Positions 8,854 through 17,127 of a stretch of 60,985 nt of DNA are shown here, one piece after another. A model generated the notes under the pieces. It saw nothing but the letters and a program-made list of their open reading frames with translations, was not told the origin of the DNA and searched no databases. Positions within the stretch are counted from its first letter, which is position 1. The number at the start of each line of letters is the position of its first letter. A program made the translations under genes and the position numbers. This DNA is from Chlamydiia bacterium (GTDB lineage Bacteria > Chlamydiota > Chlamydiia > Chlamydiales > 2-12-FULL-49-11): assembly GCA_022601435.1 (NCBI GenBank), contig JAJACQ010000037.1, positions 1-60,985 on the forward strand. Reading direction: 5' to 3'.

Positions 8854-9430
8854 CATCTTTTGTATCAGAAACATTTGAGCCATGAAACACAAAAGCCACT
8901 AATTTCTGTTCATCATTTGCATCATAAACCGGAATAATATAGTTATTCATCCTTGGTGACTTCTCAAATTCATCAACCAACCATTGAATATCTCCACTTT
9001 CCCCTAGTTTATCAAAATCTTTGTGAACGATATTTTTCTTATAGATATACCAAATATCTTTTATATTATGGGAAGTATAAGACTTTAATATAAGATCTCT
9101 TCTCTCAGAAATAAACTCGACAAATTCATCATAGTTCATTATCTCGTCATGACATTTACCAATTACATTAATTGGATATGTATGCTTCCAGGTCTTCTTC
9201 CCTTTCTTTTTATAAACTTGCAGAGTTTCTTTTGGTGGCCATGGCTCATTATCTGTGATTACTTTTATACCACCAAGTGCTTGGGTAATTAAAAATTCTG
9301 ATTCTATCACAAAATCTTCAGGAACTATATAAATATTTAACGACCTTGCTACCGGTAACAAATTAATCTTTACTCTATCTGCCCCAAACACGCAACCAAT
9401 CAAACATAATGCTAAAAATATCTTCTTCAT
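8834..9430 (-). CDS. Exported paralog family protein, member 4
   Basis: A 198-residue protein with a clear Sec signal peptide (MKKIFLALCLIGCVFG, cut about residue 17). The mature part is not a family I recognise. It shares with the three upstream neighbours a first block (a Leu-Asn-hydrophobic strand followed by an E-rich strand ending in I-E-S/T), a central short ...P-x-x-V/I-G segment, and a C-terminal block W-L/V-V-x-E-F-E...R-M-x-N...PVYD. The four genes form a head-to-tail array with 3-8 base gaps or overlaps. This is the last and most divergent copy. Confidence 0.8.
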   Translation of the reverse strand: MKKIFLALCLIGCVFGADRVKINLLPVARSLNIYIVPEDFVIESEFLITQALGGIKVITDNEPWPPKETLQVYKKKGKKTWKHTYPINVIGKCHDEIMNYDEFVEFISERRDLILKSYTSHNIKDIWYIYKKNIVHKDFDKLGESGDIQWLVDEFEKSPRMNNYIIPVYDANDEQKLVAFVFHGSNVSDTKDAIAYLK

Positions 9431-9433
9431 ATG

Positions 9434-10054
9434 CTACCCCTTTTTTAACTTTGTATAAGTGCTAACTTTAGTCATTCCCACATCAGAGATACCTAATATT
9501 CCTACAACTTCAGAATTTGTTGCTATGTCATAAACAAGATAAAATTTATGCTTCATTCTTGAATCAAAACTCTCATATTCTTCAAAAAGCCAATCTATTG
9601 TTGGGTTTTGATTGGGAAACATATTAACATTTACTTTCTCTTCTTTTGCAAGTAAATTATGCTTACAAAACACCAACTTGTAATAATCAATCTCCTTATC
9701 ACCAAGATATTCAGAACTATATTCCTTAAGTTTTTTCATCGAAATAGCTTTTTCCCTTATTATACCTTCCGGTGTTACATTGAATGTATCTGAAAAATTC
9801 TTCCCTGACTTAAAATGTAATTCCCAGGCTTCTTCTCTAAAAAACTTTAACAAAGGAAAATCAATATTAGAAAAGACATTTATCTTTGGACTCCTTTTAT
9901 AAATACCTCCTATATGCTCAAAAGAGATAAGTAATTCTTTTTCTACCACAAAAAAATCAATGTCTTTAAATGCTTTCGTAACCTTGTAACTTACATTTGA
10001 ATTAACACCAAAAAGATTTGCTATTAAACATAATACTAATATTATTTTTTTCAT
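9434..10054 (-). CDS. Exported paralog family protein, member 3
   Basis: A 206-residue protein with signal peptide MKKIILVLCLIANLFG. The mature region repeats the family layout: KAFKDIDFFVVEKELLI near the N-terminus, a VTPEGII segment in the middle, then IDWLFEEYESFDSRMKHKF and VYDI with a V-V-G-I ending. Function is unknown. Its ATG overlaps the stop of member 2 by 4 bases, so translation is probably coupled. The next member starts 3 bases after its stop. Confidence 0.8.
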   Translation of the reverse strand: MKKIILVLCLIANLFGVNSNVSYKVTKAFKDIDFFVVEKELLISFEHIGGIYKRSPKINVFSNIDFPLLKFFREEAWELHFKSGKNFSDTFNVTPEGIIREKAISMKKLKEYSSEYLGDKEIDYYKLVFCKHNLLAKEEKVNVNMFPNQNPTIDWLFEEYESFDSRMKHKFYLVYDIATNSEVVGILGISDVGMTKVSTYTKLKKG

Positions 10055-10665
10055 GCTTCTTCCTTTATTTCAAGTTCCACAAAAGTTGTCACCGTTGTTA
10101 GTCCAACGATTGCCTCTGCTATAATTCCTATAGGTTCTTCACGCCCATTAATTCCATAGATCAATTGAATGTTATGCTTTAAGCGCTTATCAAAGCCCTT
10201 AAACTTCTCGACTACCCAGTTTAGATCTGCGATTTCGCTAGTTTTTTCAAAATCTTTAAAGTCTGATGTTTTATCACGTTTAAAGGGATTTCTATTGAAG
10301 AAAATGGAGCGATAGCTTTTTAGCTTTTTAGAGGAAGCATTCTTTGAAACAAATGCCTGGAACTCCTCAAATGAAAGTTTTTTTGAATCCAAAAGCCCAA
10401 TAGGATGAAGGGTGTAATTAAGTTCGATAATCTCATCAAATTGAAAAATATGCCAATTAATAACCCATTTATTCATCTCATAGAAATAATCCATATTCAC
10501 ATCAACTGATCTTCCACGACTACAATGTGGAAGCAGCCCGCTACTTCTAATAAGATACTTGTTTTCAAACAAATATAGATTTAAATCTTTAAAAATTTTA
10601 CTGATTTGTAAGTTTGTTGCAAATAATGACAAGCTTACAATCAAGCTAAAAAACACTTTTTTCAT
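10051..10665 (-). CDS. Exported paralog family protein, member 2
   Basis: A 204-residue protein with signal peptide MKKVFFSLIVSLSLFA. It shares with member 1 the N-terminal ISKIFKDLNLYLFENKYLI block, the centre YTLHPIGLL, a LKSYRSIF segment, and the C-terminal block LNWVVEKFKGFDKRLKH followed by a short ligand-like loop and PIGI. There is no recognised catalytic motif. It may be a periplasmic, surface or secreted protein. It lies 8 bases after member 1. Confidence 0.8.
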   Translation of the reverse strand: MKKVFFSLIVSLSLFATNLQISKIFKDLNLYLFENKYLIRSSGLLPHCSRGRSVDVNMDYFYEMNKWVINWHIFQFDEIIELNYTLHPIGLLDSKKLSFEEFQAFVSKNASSKKLKSYRSIFFNRNPFKRDKTSDFKDFEKTSEIADLNWVVEKFKGFDKRLKHNIQLIYGINGREEPIGIIAEAIVGLTTVTTFVELEIKEEA

Positions 10666-10673
10666 GGAACCCC

Positions 10674-11411
10674 TTATTGATAAACAACATCTTGATATTC
10701 AAACAAAGCAAGCGAGTAAGTATGATCATGTAAACAGACCTTTCTTCTTTTTGCCAAGTTCAAAACACCTGCTAAATAGTGAGTATTGTTACGATCAAAA
10801 ATCGGGTAGATTCTATGCTTATATCCCTTTTCGTAAAGGCTATAAGTATCTAATAGATAATCCATAGTCACATAATTTCCAGCTTGGGCTGTAGAGAAAT
10901 TATCTTGAAAGACATCTTTATCGATATGAAACCAATTGATGTCAGAAAAGATTGATGTAAAAGATGAAAGCGGCTGAACCGTCGATCTTAGTTTTACAAA
11001 AGAATGAAAAGCCATTAAATCCATCGGCTTTTGATTTAGTAAAACACCAATGGGTGTAAATGTGTATCGATCTATTTCATCTCTATACCCGTACTGATCA
11101 ACTGATTGCGTATATTCACCCACTCTATTTCCATATTCATCGATATAGTCATAACCTCTTTGATAAGTTGTACCAGTTTTTACGCGCTTTGTTGTGATGA
11201 TGTCTTGATTCCACTTAACTTCATTGTAAAACAAGCCTGTATCAATATCTAAACGATTTCCCACTTTTACGTGAGCAATCGGTCTATCTGTTTTAATCAC
11301 GTATTTTTTTTCGAAAATATAAACATTTAAGTCATCAACAATTCGCGTTATTTTAAGTTGTACGCCGAAACATGAGAATGTCACAGCCAATAGTAATAAT
11401 AAATTTTTCAT
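10674..11411 (-). CDS. Exported paralog family protein, member 1
   Basis: A 245-residue protein with signal peptide MKNLLLLLAVTFSCFG. It follows the same plan as the three downstream copies (ITRIVDDLNVYIFEKKYVI, YTFTPIGVLL, a C-terminal KGYKHRIYPIFD). An extra 35-40 residue Tyr/Asp-rich insert near residues 75-110 contains two similar GYDYIDEYG / QYGYRDEID units. It is first of the array and starts 28 bases after the pseudouridine synthase gene, so it may be carried on the housekeeping transcript beginning at nrdR. Confidence 0.8.
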   Translation of the reverse strand: MKNLLLLLAVTFSCFGVQLKITRIVDDLNVYIFEKKYVIKTDRPIAHVKVGNRLDIDTGLFYNEVKWNQDIITTKRVKTGTTYQRGYDYIDEYGNRVGEYTQSVDQYGYRDEIDRYTFTPIGVLLNQKPMDLMAFHSFVKLRSTVQPLSSFTSIFSDINWFHIDKDVFQDNFSTAQAGNYVTMDYLLDTYSLYEKGYKHRIYPIFDRNNTHYLAGVLNLAKRRKVCLHDHTYSLALFEYQDVVYQ

Positions 11412-11439
11412 TGCATCTCCTATAAAGAAAAGGAGAAGA

Positions 11440-12072
11440 CTACATAAACATTGGATTACTGTCTAGTTGTAATATGTCATTAGTAACTGGATGTTTAAGA
11501 GTTAAATGGGCATGATGAAGGTGGAGTGCTTTAGATTTTTGTTTTGGCGCTTTGTATTTTTGATCACCCACAATAGGGCATTTTACAAATCCCATCTGGG
11601 CACGGATCTGATGATATCTTCCTGTTTTAAGATTAACCTTATAAAAATTTCCTTTCAAATGTTCATAATGCAAGATCGCAATCTTAGAAAAAGGCTTTTC
11701 ACTCGTATAAACATCAGCAAAATATTTCCGCTTACATAAAAAGTGCTTCAATTCCCCTGATTTTTTAGGAAGAGGCTGCGTAAGTTCTGCAATATAGACC
11801 TTTTCCCAATCTTTATTCCGGATTTGCTCATTTAAACGAGAAAGAGCTTTCGAGGTTTTTGCCAACACTAAAATCCCACTCACCTGTTTATCGAGTCTGT
11901 GAACAGGTTGAAGAAAAACGTTTCCCTTCTTCTCATCCCGCTCTTTGATATAGGCTTTTGCCTCAGTTAGAATGTCTATTGAATCTTCGTTTGGCAGAGA
12001 AGCATATCCAGCAGGCTTTTCGATAACCAAAAGGTGATTGTCTTCGAAAATAATTATTTCTTTAAAGTTCAT
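11440..12072 (-). CDS. RluA-family 23S rRNA pseudouridine synthase
   Basis: A protein of about 210 residues that isomerises uridine in RNA. The RluA motif VHRLDKQVSGILVLA, with its catalytic Asp, is present, along with LKTGRYHQIRAQM and LHLHHAHLTLKHP further on. No S4 domain is seen, so it resembles the short RluA/RluC-like single-domain enzymes. The frame is open to 12120, but the ATG at 12072 gives the usual N-terminus and overlaps the end of the upstream methyltransferase gene by 11 bases, suggesting coupling. The exact target uridine is unknown. Confidence 0.88.
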   Translation of the reverse strand: MNFKEIIIFEDNHLLVIEKPAGYASLPNEDSIDILTEAKAYIKERDEKKGNVFLQPVHRLDKQVSGILVLAKTSKALSRLNEQIRNKDWEKVYIAELTQPLPKKSGELKHFLCKRKYFADVYTSEKPFSKIAILHYEHLKGNFYKVNLKTGRYHQIRAQMGFVKCPIVGDQKYKAPKQKSKALHLHHAHLTLKHPVTNDILQLDSNPMFM

Positions 12073-12796
12073 TTTGACGAACCACCTCATATAATAAGAT
12101 TCCAACAGAAACCGACACATTTAGTGAATCACAAATCCCCTTCATTGGAATGAAAACGGATTCTTGATTAAGCCATTTTTTTGGCAATCCTTTATCTTCT
12201 TGCCCAAAAGCAATCATCACAGGTCGTTGCATTTTTTTTGAATGATAGCTTTTCTTTGCCTCTGGAGAAGTGATCACCAATCTAACATTTTTTTCTTCTA
12301 AAAATTCAAATGCCTCTTTTGAAGAGCAACAAACAATATCTAAAGAAAAGCTCGCTCCTAGACTTGATCGGATAGCGTTCGGATGATAATGATCGACAAC
12401 AGGATCAACGATTAAGACACCATCAACTCCTGCTCCATCACATGTTCTTAAGATCGCGCCAATATTTCCAGGTTTTTCAACCCCCACAAGCGCTACAAAA
12501 AAACTTCCCTTCAATTCAGAAAGATCTTTCCTCTCCATTTTACCAATTGCAACGATCTCACCCCGTAAAGAGATTTTCTCTAAGATTTTCTTAGATACTT
12601 GAATTAACTGAACGCCTTTTTTCTCTAAACTATCTACAAACGCAGATCGCTTATGAAAATAAATGCTTTGAATTTTAGAAGCGCGATTTATTTCTCTTTC
12701 ACCCTCAACAAGATATAGATTTTCTTTTGCGCGTTCTTTACTCTTCCTCAAAGACTCTAAAAACTTAATCTTAGGATTTGATCTACTTGTGAGCAA
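12062..12796 (-). CDS. SpoU/TrmH-family RNA 2'-O-methyltransferase
   Basis: A knotted (SPOUT) methyltransferase that uses S-adenosylmethionine to methylate a ribose in rRNA or tRNA. The three family motifs are present: EKPGNIGAILRTCDGAG, FGQEDKGLPKKWL and IPMKGICDSLNVSVSVGI. The N-terminus begins like the family (LLTSRSNPKIK). The open frame has an ATG at 12811, but a strong GGAGG lies inside those codons exactly 6 bases before TTG 12796, so the TTG start is preferred. It overlaps the upstream cinA-like gene and the downstream rluA-like gene. I recall spoU in the same neighbourhood in C. trachomatis. Confidence 0.88.
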   Translation of the reverse strand: MLTSRSNPKIKFLESLRKSKERAKENLYLVEGEREINRASKIQSIYFHKRSAFVDSLEKKGVQLIQVSKKILEKISLRGEIVAIGKMERKDLSELKGSFFVALVGVEKPGNIGAILRTCDGAGVDGVLIVDPVVDHYHPNAIRSSLGASFSLDIVCCSSKEAFEFLEEKNVRLVITSPEAKKSYHSKKMQRPVMIAFGQEDKGLPKKWLNQESVFIPMKGICDSLNVSVSVGILLYEVVRQNEL

Positions 12797-13262
12797 ACGG
12801 AACCTCCGCATTTTTTACCAATCGATATAATTTCTCAAGCAAGAACTCACAAGCCCTTTTTTGAATCTCTTCTCTATCCAACCCATCAAGATTTGGAATT
12901 CTTCCTGCATAAATCTTTGAAGCATTACCGATCGCTCCATAAACAACGCCCACCTGATCACCGCCCGGACCTGCATCACCTGTCACAGAAACTGCAAAAT
13001 CGCTGCTGCTTTTTTTAAGCGCCCCTTCACACATTTGGATTGCCACCTCTTTGCAAACAGCCGTCTTTTTATCAATCAAATCAGCCTCTACATCCAAAAT
13101 AGAAACCTTCAATTTTTCTGAGTACGTAACAAATGACCCTAAAAAATAATCTGAACTGCCAGGAATTTTTGTCAAAATTGATGCCATCAACCCGCCTGTG
13201 CAACTCTCTGCCAAAGCAAGGGTTAATCTTTTTTCTACAAATAATCTCTGCAATCTAATCAT
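12783..13262 (-). CDS. CinA C-terminal domain protein (NMN deamidase type)
   Basis: A 159-residue protein equal to the stand-alone CinA C-terminal domain, which in several bacteria hydrolyses nicotinamide mononucleotide (PncC). It shows LAESCTGGLMASILT near residue 16, the FLGSFVTYSEKLK segment and SVTGDAGPGG, all typical of the family. The full-length CinA N-terminal (MoaB-like) domain is absent, which is common. The start overlaps the previous gene by 4 bases (ATGA). Activity on NMN is inferred from the family. Confidence 0.88.
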   Translation of the reverse strand: MIRLQRLFVEKRLTLALAESCTGGLMASILTKIPGSSDYFLGSFVTYSEKLKVSILDVEADLIDKKTAVCKEVAIQMCEGALKKSSSDFAVSVTGDAGPGGDQVGVVYGAIGNASKIYAGRIPNLDGLDREEIQKRACEFLLEKLYRLVKNAEVPFAHK

Positions 13263-13843
13263 ATTATACTTAAGCCTTCAACTGTAGCTATCCTTTCCTG
13301 AGCTTGCTTCTTTGCCTCATTTCCCATTCTAAAAGAGCCCACCAATCGCTTCCCGCAATAATCCAAAAACACCGGCTTCGTCTTTTTTCGCTTAAACTTC
13401 CTCATAGCATCAAAAAAATCAGCTTCTTTAAAAAAATCTTTTGTTTTCTCTACTTGTTTATCGATAGAAAATAACCTCGGATATGAAAAGCTCAATCCAA
13501 ATTTTATCGACTCTTTCACCAAAACATCCTCTAAAATCTTTTTTTCGGAAGTAATTGTAAACGAAAAGGGCTTTATTTCCACCACAGGTTTTTTAATACG
13601 AGCAATTTTACCTCGCGGGGTATTTACAAACTCAAAATGCTTTAAACTATAAGCAAATCCTATCAAGAATGGATTGTCTGTTTCAGCCATCTGAATAAAA
13701 GTCTCTTTTGAAATAACTGGATCATCTAACAACACACCTAATATAACATAAAAACCCTCAGGCAATAGCTCATTTATCTCAAAGCTAGAAAGTAACATAT
13801 TATGAGTGATATATTTTGAGGCAGTAAAATTATTGGGCGACAT
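13259..13843 (-). CDS. Conserved-looking hypothetical protein between lspA and cinA
   Basis: A 194-residue soluble protein, rich in Lys and Phe, with no signal peptide or membrane helix. I do not recognise the family. It lies in a tight operon, overlapping lspA by 14 bases and the cinA-like gene by 4, which argues that it is a real translated gene. The C-terminal part is strongly basic (KFKRKKTK) and could bind nucleic acid, but this is only a composition hint. Confidence 0.75.
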   Translation of the reverse strand: MSPNNFTASKYITHNMLLSSFEINELLPEGFYVILGVLLDDPVISKETFIQMAETDNPFLIGFAYSLKHFEFVNTPRGKIARIKKPVVEIKPFSFTITSEKKILEDVLVKESIKFGLSFSYPRLFSIDKQVEKTKDFFKEADFFDAMRKFKRKKTKPVFLDYCGKRLVGSFRMGNEAKKQAQERIATVEGLSII

Positions 13844-14309
13844 AAGACTTCTTTTTACTAAACATAATCATAAAAGCCCCTATAAAGATCATAGCATCGG
13901 CGATATTGAAAATCCCATAAGATCTTTTCCAAAACGTAAACGAAAGCATATCAACAACATGCCCGTACATTAATGTATCCAGTACATTTCCAAACGCACC
14001 TAACACAATAAAAGACAAAGGAATCAAATGCATCCTCATACTGCGGCTTCTCATCATCCCCACAATAATCACACCGATTACAATTGCCCGTAAAAACAAA
14101 ATAAACATCTGAAACGATGCAAACATGCCCCAGGCTATTCCTGTATTCTCAACATAGGCAAGGCTAAAATCTACAAACGGAAGCAAATGTATATGAAAGT
14201 TAAAATCGCCAGTCGTAATTTGAGGAGCAAAAGCAATGACAAATTTCTTCAATAGAAAATCGCAGACAAACAGAAATGGAGCCATTAATAATAAAAATTT
14301 GTTTTTCAT
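13830..14309 (-). CDS. lspA: Lipoprotein signal peptidase II
   Basis: A 159-residue, four-helix inner-membrane aspartic protease that removes signal peptides from prolipoproteins. The family motifs are seen: VENTGIAWG, GAFGNVLD (Asp111), HVVDM (catalytic Asp120) and FNIADAMI (catalytic Asp138). The Arg that usually follows GNxxD is a Thr here. Length is normal. It overlaps nrdR by 4 bases. Lipoprotein substrates within this window include the metal-binding protein at 16228 and the solute-binding protein at 47222. Confidence 0.93.
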   Translation of the reverse strand: MKNKFLLLMAPFLFVCDFLLKKFVIAFAPQITTGDFNFHIHLLPFVDFSLAYVENTGIAWGMFASFQMFILFLRAIVIGVIIVGMMRSRSMRMHLIPLSFIVLGAFGNVLDTLMYGHVVDMLSFTFWKRSYGIFNIADAMIFIGAFMIMFSKKKSYVAQ

Positions 14310-14752
14310 AGAGCAACATCCATCAACGCTTTCTTTAGCTGTTCCATATCCTGGAATCTTCTATATACACAGGCAAAACGAACATAAGCAATAGGATCAA
14401 GCTTACATAACTTTTTCATCACAATCTCTCCAATTCGCAGCGTATCAATCTCCCGAACGCCACTTCCCATAATATCCATCGTGACATCAGAAGCAATCGC
14501 TACTACTTGATCATGACTGATTTTTGTATGGCGACAAGCACTATCAAGTCCTTTCACAAGCTTTTCTAAAGAAAATTCCTGAAAACTACCATCTCGTTTT
14601 TTAACCTGGATAGTTAAATCTACAGACTCAAATGTAGTAAACCTTTTTCCACACTCTAAGCACTCACGCCTTCTTCGCACAGAATTTGATTCATGCTGAT
14701 TCCTTGAATCTGTCACTTTTGTCTCTTCATACCCACAACAAGGACACTTCAT
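14306..14752 (-). CDS. nrdR: Transcriptional repressor NrdR
   Basis: A protein of about 148 residues with an N-terminal zinc ribbon (MKCPCC...ECLECGKRFTT) and a C-terminal ATP-cone (about 45-135). It senses (d)ATP and represses ribonucleotide reductase genes. The ATG at 14752 gives the canonical N-terminus and has GGGGA 8 bases upstream; the longer frame from 14785 adds an unrelated tail. It is first in the minus-strand gene string continuing to 8834. No clear NrdR box was found next to it. Confidence 0.93.
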   Translation of the reverse strand: MKCPCCGYEETKVTDSRNQHESNSVRRRRECLECGKRFTTFESVDLTIQVKKRDGSFQEFSLEKLVKGLDSACRHTKISHDQVVAIASDVTMDIMGSGVREIDTLRIGEIVMKKLCKLDPIAYVRFACVYRRFQDMEQLKKALMDVAL

Positions 14753-14820
14753 AAATTTTCCCCAAACTTTACCCCAGTCTATCAAAAAGAGCTTTTGCTT
14801 TCAACTACTCTACAATCAAC

Positions 14821-14850
14821 TCAAACTATATAGTAATTATTATAGTTTGA
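14821..14850. promoter_or_regulatory. Perfect inverted repeat between divergent genes
   Basis: TCAAACTATA (14821-14830) and TATAGTTTGA (14841-14850) make a perfect 10-base dyad with a 10-base AT-rich centre, followed on the plus strand by eight T. It lies in the gap between nrdR and the 15074 gene. It may be an operator for one or both directions. Nothing upstream on the plus strand obviously needs terminating. Confidence 0.4.
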
Positions 14851-15073
14851 TTTTTTTTAGTTTAATGATAAAATTAATATTTAATAAAACCACAGGTTAA
14901 AATAAATAATTATTAAACTTTTAGATAATAACACTATAAATCATCAAGAAAACACAATAAAAGTCTTATGTGAACCTTGGAATCTACCTGATACCTCAAA
15001 CAAGACCGAAAAAGAAGCCCTTGTTCTCAAAACGGTAGTCACAGCACTACTTTTCATCGCTCTTCTCCCTATT

Positions 15074-16165
15074 TTGTTATTTTCTGTGCCCATTTATGCA
15101 GTTCATAAACATTTTTTGAATAAAACCGGCCCTCAAAGTCCTTCCAGCCCTCAAAGTGTTATTAAAAGCCCTAAATCAGATGCTGCATCCCATAGCGAAA
15201 ATCCCCCGGCTCCCCCAAAATCACCAACTTTTTCTGTAACAGACCATGCCCACACTATTGATAAGAAATCTTTGAAAAATGCAGACACTCAAAGTCCTAC
15301 TCATTCTCATGGCACAGTTTCTTCAACTCATTCAGATGCTGCACCTAACATCGAAACCCCTATAATACCTACAATAAACACTTCAACACCTAATGAAGAC
15401 ACCTCACAGCTCACCTACAAAAACATCACAAGACTTAAAAGTGAAAACACCTTAAACCTCACAAAACAACGTTGGATGCTCTCTGATGAACAAGAAGATG
15501 GTTCAGGTAAAAACTCTTGTGATTCTACTTCTACCTCTACTTCTGATTCTACTTCTGACTCAGATGATGGATTACAAATGGCCCCTTCATTACGTGATAT
15601 TCTAGTAGCAAAAGAAATGGGACAATCGCCTGATTTAGGTGAAATTCCAGAAGATGAAGAAGATTCTGTATCTTTTACATCTTCTTCTAAAGACACCTTA
15701 AAAACCTATGAAGAATTAGAGATTGATTCTTCTATAGATGATATCACTAATTTTTGGATTTCATTGCACCTTGAAATGACAAAAACAAGCGTAGTAAATA
15801 GTACTAACAACTCAAAAATACCAAATGCTGTACAAAAGTTACTTGACTCTCTTGATACTGATGGTATGACTGAAACTGTTGCATTAGAAATGTTTAATGA
15901 GTGGCTAGGCATAAATAATCCTAACGAAGTTAGTTATTTACATCTTCCAAAACAACTGGAGTCAATTCCTCTACAACCTAGTCAACTGACCTCTATCGAA
16001 GAACTAACTATTGACTCAGGCTCCCCACTTAAAGATAATCAAGATTTTATTGCTCACTTTCCTAATCTTAAAAAAATCACCTTTACTAATTGGAATATTA
16101 ACTTTCAATTTCTTCCCGAAACAAAAGGTATTACAATAGAATATGTAGCAAACATACCAAACTAG
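15074..16165 (+). CDS. Ser/Thr-rich membrane-anchored protein, start uncertain
   Basis: A 363-residue protein as read from TTG 15074, with no recognised domain. Residues 15-180 are extremely Ser/Thr/Pro-rich and low in complexity. There is an acidic stretch near 180-215 and a C-terminal region (about 285-350) with one leucine-rich-repeat-like unit (SIEELTIDSG...FPNLKKITFTN). The frame stays open back to 14906, and those upstream codons encode a strong membrane helix (TALLFIALLPILLFSVPIY) preceded by a polar segment. No ATG, GTG or TTG exists upstream, so the gene may use a rare ATT/ATA start or may have lost its start. It could be an effector or surface protein, by composition only. Confidence 0.6.
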   Translation: MLFSVPIYAVHKHFLNKTGPQSPSSPQSVIKSPKSDAASHSENPPAPPKSPTFSVTDHAHTIDKKSLKNADTQSPTHSHGTVSSTHSDAAPNIETPIIPTINTSTPNEDTSQLTYKNITRLKSENTLNLTKQRWMLSDEQEDGSGKNSCDSTSTSTSDSTSDSDDGLQMAPSLRDILVAKEMGQSPDLGEIPEDEEDSVSFTSSSKDTLKTYEELEIDSSIDDITNFWISLHLEMTKTSVVNSTNNSKIPNAVQKLLDSLDTDGMTETVALEMFNEWLGINNPNEVSYLHLPKQLESIPLQPSQLTSIEELTIDSGSPLKDNQDFIAHFPNLKKITFTNWNINFQFLPETKGITIEYVANIPN

Positions 16166-16227
16166 AGTATTGCTTTTAATATCTCTTTATGTTATTTTCT
16201 TTCATTCATCTAAACACAGGTTGGATA

Positions 16228-17127
16228 GTGAAAAAGATTATTCTCTTATTTGTTGTATTACTAACTTCATGTTCTTTTTTTCAATCTACAAGCAAAAAAA
16301 GCTCCAACAAACCGCTCGTGATTGTAAGTGCTGCTCCTTATAAAAAAATTGTTCAACAGCTTGCAAAAAGCCGCGTTGAAGTGCGCACAATAATACCGGC
16401 GGATGTAGACCCGCATAATTTTGAGCCCTCACCAAGAGATATGGCTGAGCTATTAAATACTTCTCTCTGGGTACAAGTAGGCGAGGAGTTCGAGGGGCTT
16501 TTAGAAAGACGCCTTAAAGAGATCTCTCCAAAATTACACATTCTATCTCTTCCACAAGTTACAAAAAGCCTTCAAAGCTCTTGCAACCATCATCACAACC
16601 ACGATTATTGTCACAACATTGATACCCACTATTGGCTTGATCCAGTAACCGTCATGGAACAAGCTAAGTATATTGTTAAAGCTTTAAAAGAAATTCTACC
16701 AGAAGATGCGGCATACTTTGATAAAAGACTAGCAGGGCTTGAAAAAAAATTAACAGAAATAGATAGACAGATTTTAAAAGAGTTAGAACCTTATCATGGT
16801 AATACTTTTTTGACAACTCACAAGGCTTATGGTTATTTTTGTCATCGCTATGATCTTGTGCAGATTGGGATTGAAGCAGACGATGGGAAAGAAACGCGCA
16901 CTCAAGAGATTCATCAGGTTTTGCAGAAGGCTACCTATCATAAAAAAGAGCTAGTTGGGATACTAATCCAACCACAACATATCAACCGTGCAGCAGAGAT
17001 TTTAGGAGGCAAATTGAGCCTACCCCTCTTTATGGTCAACCCATACGAGGAAAATTATATTGCAACAATTAAAAAGCTTGCTAATATCACTCTAAAGTAT
17101 GGAAAAAACCAAGATATTAATCAATGA
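16228..17127 (+). CDS. Zinc/manganese ABC transporter substrate-binding lipoprotein
   Basis: A cluster A-I metal-binding protein (ZnuA/TroA family) of about 299 residues. From GTG 16228 it has a lipoprotein signal peptide ending LLTSC (Cys15). The longer frame from ATG 16189 would bury this. The metal-site histidines are visible in PADVDPHNFEPS, a His-rich loop CNHHHNHDYCHN, THKAYGYF and the late EADDGKETRTQ segment. The His-rich loop favours zinc as ligand. It forms an operon with the ATPase and permease that follow (4- and 8-base overlaps), and with rplU-rpmA-obg downstream as in C. trachomatis CT415-CT420. Confidence 0.92.
   Translation: MKKIILLFVVLLTSCSFFQSTSKKSSNKPLVIVSAAPYKKIVQQLAKSRVEVRTIIPADVDPHNFEPSPRDMAELLNTSLWVQVGEEFEGLLERRLKEISPKLHILSLPQVTKSLQSSCNHHHNHDYCHNIDTHYWLDPVTVMEQAKYIVKALKEILPEDAAYFDKRLAGLEKKLTEIDRQILKELEPYHGNTFLTTHKAYGYFCHRYDLVQIGIEADDGKETRTQEIHQVLQKATYHKKELVGILIQPQHINRAAEILGGKLSLPLFMVNPYEENYIATIKKLANITLKYGKNQDINQ

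Noticed and set aside
10559..10867. Plus-strand frame across the exported paralogs
   Set aside because: It is antisense to two well-supported genes and spans their junction.
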